From NCBI RefSeq assembly GCF_964204645.1, contig NC_134028.1:23596153-23660152 (forward strand): DNA of 64,000 bases. Reading direction: 5' to 3'. Origin of the DNA: Tubulanus polymorphus (taxonomy: Eukaryota > Nemertea > Palaeonemertea > Tubulaniformes > Tubulanidae). The notes beneath the pieces are model-generated. The model searched no databases. It saw only the letters and a list, made by a program, of their open reading frames with translations, and was not told the origin of the DNA. Both the position numbers and the translations under genes were made by a program. How positions within the stretch are numbered: the first letter of the stretch is position 1; each line of letters opens with the position of its first letter. This document shows, in pieces, positions 26,703-64,000 of the stretch.

Positions 26703-29700
26703 CTACTAATGTTGTATTAAGATAATGACCGTTTCTTTTTTATCATAATCCCTGATTCGAATGGTAATCATAGCTTCCTATGTTTGCTGCATATAATTGT
26801 CATTTTTACGATCGTTATGATTGTGCGATTAATCACGATTTTCTTGTTCCTCGTTTTGATGTGTATATATACATTTTTCATCGGATCCTAGATGGATTTT
26901 TTAATCTCTCGTATGTTTTTTACAACAGAGGGCGCCACGAGCATCGCAGCAAAATGCCTACAGCTCTGAATGCGGGTGTTCGCTGAAAACCCGATATCGC
27001 TGCCTTGCAGCTATATTGTATAATTGCTACTATATAACCACTGTTCGATTTCAGTTTAAGAAAATCTCCCGCATCCCTTTTAGACAAATGGTAGACACAT
27101 GAGTATCTGTCGCTTGCTATTAATGTCTACTTTGAAAGCTGAACAATTTAAGCATTTTTGTAGCTTCACAAGTTTTTAATTTCTAGAACAATTTTGAAAA
27201 CTGAATTTTATTTTTCATCTTCTAGAAAACATAAGAGCTTCGCGCATCATAGCAGTTCACCTTTTTAAAATGAACTAGATTTTCCCCTGTGTGTTATTCT
27301 GGGTCTACAATTATCGCTGGCTGCCAGCCCTCTAGATAGATATCAATTTACTGAAGCTGTATAATACGTCTATAACAGATAGTTAGATTAAATGATTTGC
27401 TGGTTATAAATTAAGAAAATATGAAACCTTTCAATTTCATGTCGTAAAATAGGCACTTGTACGTCGTAACATCGTTTTGATTATTGTCATTAAGAATCAG
27501 TTGAACTCGTATTGTTCTTAGTTCGATGATACAAAGTTCCGAAGTAAACGAAATAACAGGTATTTAAAATGTTGATATCCATGAACTATTGTCGTAAAAT
27601 TGAGATCCGTGACGCATTTTGGATGATAATTAATAATAGACTAAATGAATAGTGTAGAATAATACTTTCTTCAGTACGGTATGTTCGAATTAAATGCACG
27701 AAAACATTTTAGGGTCAGTATTTAAAAAAAAAACAGTTTCTTAATCGGTGTCTCTGTATGCTGGAATTTTAGAGGGGCTGCATTCATCACATGTAAAGTA
27801 AATGACATCGTGGCTGCTGGAGAAGCAAAGCTACAACACCCCCTCCCCTAAAAAGAAAAGCTAAATCTTAGTGTAATCTTCTATTTTTCACATAAGCTCA
27901 ATATATTTCAAAGGAATGATATGATCATCATTGATGGAATATTGACATACCCTTTGGTAGCATATATTTTATAGCGGGTGGCTGATTTTCAGAGGGGTGA
28001 ATGCAAAAATGAAAATGGCCTCTCTAAACCCTCTTGCAGAGAACACTGCTAAATTATAAGATTGAGAATTATCTGAATTTGCGTTCAGCTGTAAAAATTG
28101 CACCAGCGGAAAATGGGATATTGCGTTCGTGATAGGGATTTTTGGTTTGCTAGTTGATTTTGAAACCCGGTGGTCGGCAGACGATCGCCGGGATTTCGCG
28201 AAGTTGCCTCAGGTAGTTTTCGTTTCGTTTTCTCAAGGTCGCCGTCCCCGGAGCCGATTTATAACAACGAAGGAAAACGTTTGAACACGCGCGAATATCG
28301 AACGCGGAAGAAACTCGAAGAGGAACGACACAGTTATATCCAGGAGGCGCTCAGTCTAAATACGGACTATAAACCACCGGCTGACTATAAGTAAGTGTTT
28401 GATTTAGTTGAAATTCTAGATTTGCATTAAACGAGAAATCTTATATATCCCCTGTCCATCATAATGAGAATCGCCGTAGCTGGATAAAGAAGCTGATACA
28501 AGATAGCTATCAGGCAGGGGTGAATCCAGATGGCAAACTTGATTGCCTTCTTAGATTTAATAGGGCATATTATTGTAATCATAAGAGAAATTGTCTGCAC
28601 TCGAATCAGCGAGCCGCGCAGCGGCGACGCCCGAATTCCCTCGGAAAACCACCACTTTGTTTTTGAAAGCATGCCAGAGGCGGGGGAGGTCTGAAAAAAA
28701 TTATATACTTTTAACTTTTGAAGGGTACTTAAAAATTTTGACTGCCTTCTGGAAGGCAGGGAAGGCAACCTGGATCCGCCCCTGTCAGGGATCTAATGTG
28801 AGGGATGCTGGAAATAGGGAATTTTTATTCTTTACTCTAAAATCACGGAAAAGTCAGGAAATTTGATTATTTGGTGTCTGGTTGTTTCCATAATGAGGAT
28901 ATCTTATAAATCCAATCAGGGAAATATAGGGGAATTTTAGGGAAGTTTCTCGAGAGCTGTATGCTTACTATATTCTATTAAGTGATTTTACTGATTAATG
29001 TATCTCTGTATTTCTGCAGGCCGCCGATTATTCGTGTGAATGATAAGGTTATGATTCCACAGGAAGAACACCCCGATATCAACTTTGTCGGATTATTGAT
29101 CGGACCGCGTGGAAATACATTGAAAAAACTCGAAAAAGAGGTAATAAGCCTTTACAACATGAATGTTTCAGATCTGAAATTCATTAACGCTTCGTGGTAA
29201 ACTGTTTTAAATAACAAATGATCGCGTTCGATTCTTTGCAGACCGGTGCGAAGATAATCATTCGCGGTAAAGGTTCGGTGAAGGAGGGTAAAATCGGACG
29301 TAAAGACGGCCAGCCTCTACCCGGCGAGGATGAACCGTTACACGCCTACGTTACGGCGAATAATCCGGAAAATGTGAAGAAAGCCGTTGATAAGGTAAAA
29401 CTAGACCCAATTTCACAGATCTACATTGAGTAAATCTTATTACAGTATACTGTGCTTGCTACATTTGCCTCACACATTTATCACTTTTTTTCTATAAAAA
29501 CTATTGGGCATTTTATCATTCGATGGCGACCTATCAGAATTCGAAAGCAGCCTCTCGAGCTGGTTGCAAAATATGCTGTCCAGGAGTAGTTGTAGTTTAG
29601 TATAGCAGTTTATTAGTCACAATCAATAAGTACAAAATAAATAATAACAAAATAGATTAGAGATCATGAGGTGATGACAGGAGCCTGAGCAGAGCCATAA

Positions 29701-32366
29701 AGGCTGTATATCCAAAAGGATGTTAAGACACCTTGACATAAACGTGAACAAATTAAAGAAAGATGATTATTTCAAATATGTGTTTTGTGTTGTTTGTAGA
29801 TTAAGGATATAATCAGACAGGGAATAGAGGTGCCCGAAGGACAAAACGATCTACGTCGTGAACAGCTCCGGGAACTGGCACTCTTAAACGGAACTCTACG
29901 CGAAAATGACGGTTTATCGTGAGTTATTTTTTGACTCGTCCCTCGGACAACGAACTCGAATATTCGAATTTATCGTTTAATGATTCGATTATTTTAGGAA
30001 ATTGAAACAAATTCAACAAGCTCAGACAATTATAACGAACACTATTATTTGTACGGTTTGCGGTGGAACCGGACATTTAGCTCAGGATTGTAAACAGAAG
30101 AGGTAAATAGATGAACCGCTTTGATTAGTTTATAGGTCATAGGTCATTGATTTCGTTACACCATTATTATTTCCATCATTACTAATACTATTATTTCAGA
30201 CCTGGTGATTCGTTCAGACAGGGTTTACAGCAGCCTCAGCAGCCTGCTGTTGATAAGGCTAAAATGGATAGTGAGGTAATGTTCTGAAAAAAGAACTCAT
30301 TTCGTAGAATCAGTAATTGTTATCGTGATGTTTTCGTTAATCGAGGGTTTATCCGATCAATGCCGTCAATTATGAACGTATTCCTCAGTCTCCCGGGAGA
30401 ATTGTCCCAGCCATTATTTCGTCCATTTCTGCATAATTGATTTTGCGTTTTTTCAGTACATGTCCCTGATGGCCGAACTCGGCGAAGGTCCGCCTCCGAG
30501 CAGCAAACCGGAATCGAGGTTTGGTAGCCGCAATAATCACGGTCCTGGTCCTAGTCCATTTTCAGGGCCTCCGCCACCACTGGTGAGAAAATGAGACTAA
30601 TTTCCGACCTCCAGTAACTTGGAGATTTACATTTTGAGAAGTTACTCAGTACTAGCACTGGAGTATAATGTTATTAGTTGTTAGTTTGTTATTTCTTTAC
30701 TAAAGAGTACAATACAAATATACTATCATATTTTCAAATTCTACTTGAAGACGTATTTCATTTTGAAATTTTATTTTTCTGAAACTGTTGATACCTACAA
30801 TATGAACTGTATAAGTGTGTTTGTTTTTGACAGATGAGTCAGCCGATACCGCCACCATGGCATCAGCACGGACACGGACACGGTCAGCACCACAGCGCTC
30901 CTCCACCTCCCCCTCAACAACAAAACAAAATACCCGGCTTAATGAACCTCAACACGCAGCCGCCGAGCAGTATGGGTAACATGTCGATGTCGGTACCGCC
31001 GCCCGGTATGGGTTCATCGGGCGGTCCACCGCCGCCGTGGTCTCAATCTATGAGCAGTGCTACACCACCACCTCCTGCCACGCAGACTACTTACGCGAAC
31101 GCTAATATGGGTAAGTGTTTATAAGGGGTGCACAATAGTTGTGAAGGTGTTGTCCACCGTTAAACTGGAATCAACTCGGGGTGGCACCACTTGTCTGTAA
31201 ATCAAGGAAAAGTTGGGGAATTTCCTTTTCTTTTCTGATATAAGTCAGGGAATAGTCATAAAAAAGCAAAAAATCAGGGAAAAGTCTGGGAAATTTGTTG
31301 AAATCGCTATACCACGCGGTTAATTAAGACATCAAACAATCACTTTACATAGTCAAATACGTAGAACGTCTATGTTTTACGTATTTTAATGTGTTAATGG
31401 ATTGGATTCTTAGCAGATCAAGTTAGGGAAAACAACGTTAATAGTCAGGGGAAACGCAAGTCATAGAAGTGGCTACTCACTAAAGCAACTGACCCCTGAT
31501 ATTGATGTAAATTATTTGTTTGTCATTTGAATTTTAGATTGATTTGTCGTTTGATTATTTTCTAGGAGTTCCCCCTCCCCCGCTGATGAATCCACCACCC
31601 CCACCCCCACCGAATTCTCAAATGTCGCAACCTCCGCATCTGTGGCAACAGCAACAACAACAACAACCGGGCGGTCCGGTAACGAGCATGAATAATATGC
31701 CGCCGTGGCAACAACAACAATCATCGTACAATCAACCTCCGCCGCCTCCGTCTGGCTCAATGCCGCCGTGGCAACAAGGACCAGGTTCGTAAAGCTCGGT
31801 TTATATTCAAGTGTCAGCAGTCGGTTGAAGGCAGGCTAATATTTGAGAACAGCTTTTACTTTACACTCGATGAGTTAACAATTTATCCTCAACTGTGGGT
31901 TTTGCTCATTAAAACTCTGAAATACTAAGATTGATCAGTGTTCCAGTTAGCTCACTTTTTAAGACATCAACTACTACAAAAATACTCTCAAAATACAATT
32001 GGGTCAACCCCCGATATACCGCCCACATCAGCGCGGAATGATTTTGGTTGTATAGAGAGTATGGCGGTATATCGGGGGTGTTTTTCTATGTATTTGTATA
32101 GAGATGAACATTTAGAAAACCTGGTGGTAGGTGTAGTCCGGTTGGAAGCGATCGCGGTAGAATTAAAACTTGTATTCGTTTACTCGTTTTCAGGTGCGGT
32201 ACCGACACCGGTGGCGCCACCACCCCCACCACCGGGAAGTGTGTTCAACCCTACAGCTCCTCCTCCACCTCCGCCTGGGAGCTTCGAACAACAACGTCAT
32301 CTTGGAGGAACGGCAGGCATACCGCCATTACTCGGCGCTCCCCCACCTCCCCCGCCTCCAAATTGA
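23232..32366 (+). CDS. SF1: Splicing factor 1 / branchpoint-binding protein, complete, 13 exons, 598 aa
   Basis: Exons: 23232-23268, 23784-23945, 24673-24748, 28238-28390, 29020-29140, 29242-29394, 29800-29918, 29998-30102, 30200-30275, 30457-30582, 30834-31110, 31566-31784, 32194-32366 (TGA). KKRRSRW at 30-36 is the U2AF ligand motif, with W36 matching human W22. SPSPEP at 93-98 is the phosphorylated Ser-Pro pair. The KH-QUA2 domain spans about 144-270, with loop GPRG at 171-174 and [16 protein letters not shown]. One CCHC zinc knuckle uses C292, C295, H300 and C305. [10 protein letters not shown] follows, then a Pro/Gln-rich tail with PPWQQ repeats. The protein recognises the intron branch point with U2AF during early spliceosome assembly in the nucleus. 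The N terminus before the ULM differs from human. Intron 3 (24749-28237) has weak splice sites. Confidence 0.97.
24422..24565. mobile_element. MITE with TAAACCTCG...-type ends, copy 1 (SF1 intron 2)
   Basis: The left end CAGTAAACCTCGTCTGACTC and a right end containing GTCCGAGTAAGGCTAGGC are imperfect inverted repeats. They resemble the ends of Tc1/mariner-pogo type elements. A second copy is at 46198-46347. No transposase is present. Confidence 0.55.
24749..28237 (+). other. SF1 intron 3, long, with weak splice sites
   Basis: The donor is AG|GTTTGA and the acceptor ends TCTCAAG; both are weaker than the other SF1 junctions. The intron holds an (AT)n tract and, at about 27770-28050, GGGG/CCCC-rich remnants. 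No conserved coding exon was recognised inside. Confidence 0.55.
26628..26698. repeat. (AT)n microsatellite, about 70 bp
   Basis: An uninterrupted AT dinucleotide run in SF1 intron 3. Confidence 0.95.
28515..28784. mobile_element. hAT-like MITE, copy 1 (SF1 intron 4)
   Basis: The left end CAGGGGTGAATCCAG and right end CTGGATCCGCCCCTG are inverted repeats. CAGGGGCGGATCCAG-type ends are typical of hAT elements. The body is 270 bp and noncoding, and no clear 8-bp target duplication was found. A second copy is at 57877-58126. Confidence 0.6.
28796..28950. repeat. AAATCAGGGAAAA-type repeat fragment
   Basis: A short decayed copy of the family at 15660-16080 (GGAAATAGGGAATTT, then CAATCAGGGAAATA). 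It lies just before SF1 exon 5. Confidence 0.45.
31178..31477. mobile_element. CAGGG-family nonautonomous element, copy 2 (SF1 intron 11)
   Basis: The left end is GGGGTGGCACCACTTGTCTG and the right end contains AGAAGTGGCTAC. The family interior GATTGGATTCTTAGCAGATC is intact. It ends 88 bp before SF1 exon 12. Confidence 0.75.
32007..32079. repeat. Perfect 17-bp hairpin in SF1 intron 12
   Basis: ACCCCCGATATACCGCC at 32007-32023 pairs exactly with GGCGGTATATCGGGGGT at 32063-32079 around a 39-nt loop. It lies 115 bp before the last SF1 exon. It could be a small foldback element or a structured intronic RNA; no other copy was seen in the window. Confidence 0.75.
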
Positions 32367-34098
32367 AAATCAATTTCATTGTCGTAATTTATGGTTTTAT
32401 TGAAAGTAACTGTATAATACTCTGTTCTATCTTTGTATTTATATTCCTGTTTTATACGTGGGTTCGAATGTATTTTCTATTGACTGATTACGTGTTTTAA
32501 ATCATACACTGCCGATAGCAACGGCTTCATTTCACTAAAGAATAAGACAAACTAAAGGTTTACCTCATTCACAATTAAGGGTTTAATTCTCAATGTACAC
32601 CAAACTGTTCACGTATATACAGTGGAACTTTATTATAACGACCTTGGATATAATGATTTATTGGCTTTCCAAACCGAGAATTTTATCCCAAATACGACAA
32701 TTTCATTGTTAAACTGAAGATAACGAACTATTGATACAATTGGCATATATTTTGGACCTGGTCGGTTCCACAGTTGTGAGAGATCATTTTCCACAAGTGA
32801 GTTCTCGAGTTCTTAAATCAGAACTGTGCATTCGGACCGCTGGTCTCCAGGGCTGAGTTTCATAGATGTGGAAGCAAAATAATCCCTAGGAACTTTTTGA
32901 AATTTGTCAGTTATAACCATGGCTTCACGTTGTTGCTATGGTTGTTGTCACCCAGATTGAGGATTTACCCCTAGGGGTAACTTTGGTACTCATTTTATGA
33001 AACCGTGCCCAGAAGTTCACTGAAGTATCAGTATCATTGTATTGTCAGAAATTAAGGACGAGTGTTCAGTAAAACGGCTGGTCGTGTGTCGTCACATTTG
33101 CAAATAGGTGGAATTGATAATTCTATTTGTCTTTCCTGTTATTTTGTGTTATTATACCAGCGACAGTTTGGTGATAATTATATGTATCTGTCAATGTAAA
33201 TATTGTTCTGTAAATACTGATTGTAATAAATGCGAGAGGATAAGGAGGAATTGTCACTCTTATAAACTACTACATGTATATTAATATCAGAAAATGATGA
33301 TTGTTTATTGTAAAAACTACTAACATTGTATGATGTAAATATCGAATCATAATAATAATCTCTCACCTTACGGTGCATTATTGCCTGCCATAAATGATTA
33401 CCTCAAGTGATTTAGAATTTAGAGACCAATCCTGGTGGAATTGTGTCAATTATATTATATTCTAATATCTTGTGTTGTGTGATTATGGTTATTTGGGTAT
33501 TTGAAATAAACTAGGCTTATTTGTATATAAATATGTATGATTTTAAGTAAGTGTATTTATTGGATGTATGGATTTTGCTTTTGGATTTTGGACCTGCCGT
33601 TGAAGGAGACCAATGCACTAGCCTTGGAAGAATCCTGGTTCCAACTGATGACATGCTTTGTATTCTCAATTGAATCCATTCATTTTGAAGGAGACTTCAA
33701 TATGGACAAGACTGTACTTGTATCGGAAATAGTTTATATGCTGATCCTTTTTCGGTTTGATTGGGATTCGAACCTGATGGGCATACATGGCGTTTGACGT
33801 AAAGCACATGGCTTTATTTACAAACAAACCCGATTAATAATAAACACCCATCAATCGACGAATCAGCGCCCGTTTCATGGTTGAGTTTCGTGTGACGTTG
33901 TATCGGTGATTGTGATTGGCTGTGAGTAGGTCTGCGCGTACAATGGTGCGCAGTGAGTAATATCGGATGCATAGCTTGTTTACGCCATCTTGATATGAAA
34001 AGTTGAAAAATCATCTCGATTTTTATCGGAAATTACCTCGTCTATCGATCGCCATCGGGATATTATTTGAGGATTTTTAGAGGCCTTAAAGCCTTAGA
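32367..34098. other. SF1 3' UTR, intergenic gap and calcineurin upstream region
   Basis: Candidate SF1 polyadenylation signals AATAAA are at 33225-33230 and 33505-33510. Repeat remnants at 32620-33010 include GTGGAACTTTATTATAACG, similar to a piece at 16583, and a GGTTCCACAGTT segment of the foldback family. The last few hundred bases before 34099 should hold the calcineurin promoter and 5' UTR. CGCCATCTTG at 33983-33992 resembles a YY1 site. No coding region was seen. Confidence 0.55.
33225..33230 (+). terminator. Candidate SF1 polyadenylation signal
   Basis: AATAAA in an AT-rich 3' flank, about 860 bp after the SF1 stop; a second one follows at 33505. Which is used cannot be told from sequence. 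Confidence 0.45.

Positions 34099-64000
<29,902 letters not shown>

Overview
This is an invertebrate animal genomic window, AT-leaning and intron-rich, with many short mobile elements. All 48 introns I could bound on both sides fit GT..AG. The best guess is a spiralian such as a mollusc, annelid, brachiopod or nemertean. That is an inference from the intron-rich orthologues, a tRNA-derived SINE of the marine-invertebrate type and the load of foldback DNA elements; nothing here fixes the species. There is no operon, prophage, CRISPR array or rRNA.

Five protein-coding genes were rebuilt exon by exon, and reading phase was carried across every junction. (1) 57-1488, minus: 5' part of a gene for a TPR-like plus JmjC-domain protein, running off the left edge. 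(2) 1717-16357, plus: complete 15-exon Ecdysoneless (ECD), 701 aa. (3) 19532-22710, minus: complete 10-exon POLDIP3/SKAR, 523 aa. (4) 23232-32366, plus: complete 13-exon splicing factor SF1, 598 aa. (5) 34099-63631, plus: 5' part of calcineurin A (PPP3C), 9 exons and 358 codons; the regulatory tail lies beyond the right edge.

Genes 1/2 and 3/4 are head-to-head pairs with short shared upstream regions (228 and 521 bp). Genes 2 and 3 converge on a 3.2 kb gap of 3' UTR and repeats. Three neighbours (ECD, POLDIP3, SF1) act in pre-mRNA splicing or mRNA export. ECD and a calcineurin A gene (PPP3CB) are both at 10q22.2 in human, so their linkage here may be ancient.

The rest is intron and intergenic DNA with many small nonautonomous elements: a six-copy CAGGGTGGCCACTTA family, a TTAA-flanked piggyBac-like MITE, several foldback families, a SINE with a 9-bp target duplication, two minisatellites (22-bp and 42-bp units) whose long open frames are artefacts, (AT)n tracts and six CAG/CTG tracts inside the calcineurin gene. 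I found no clearly new biological system. The best leads are an extra 23-aa ECD exon, a 17-bp word shared by the two divergent promoters, and the foldback families.
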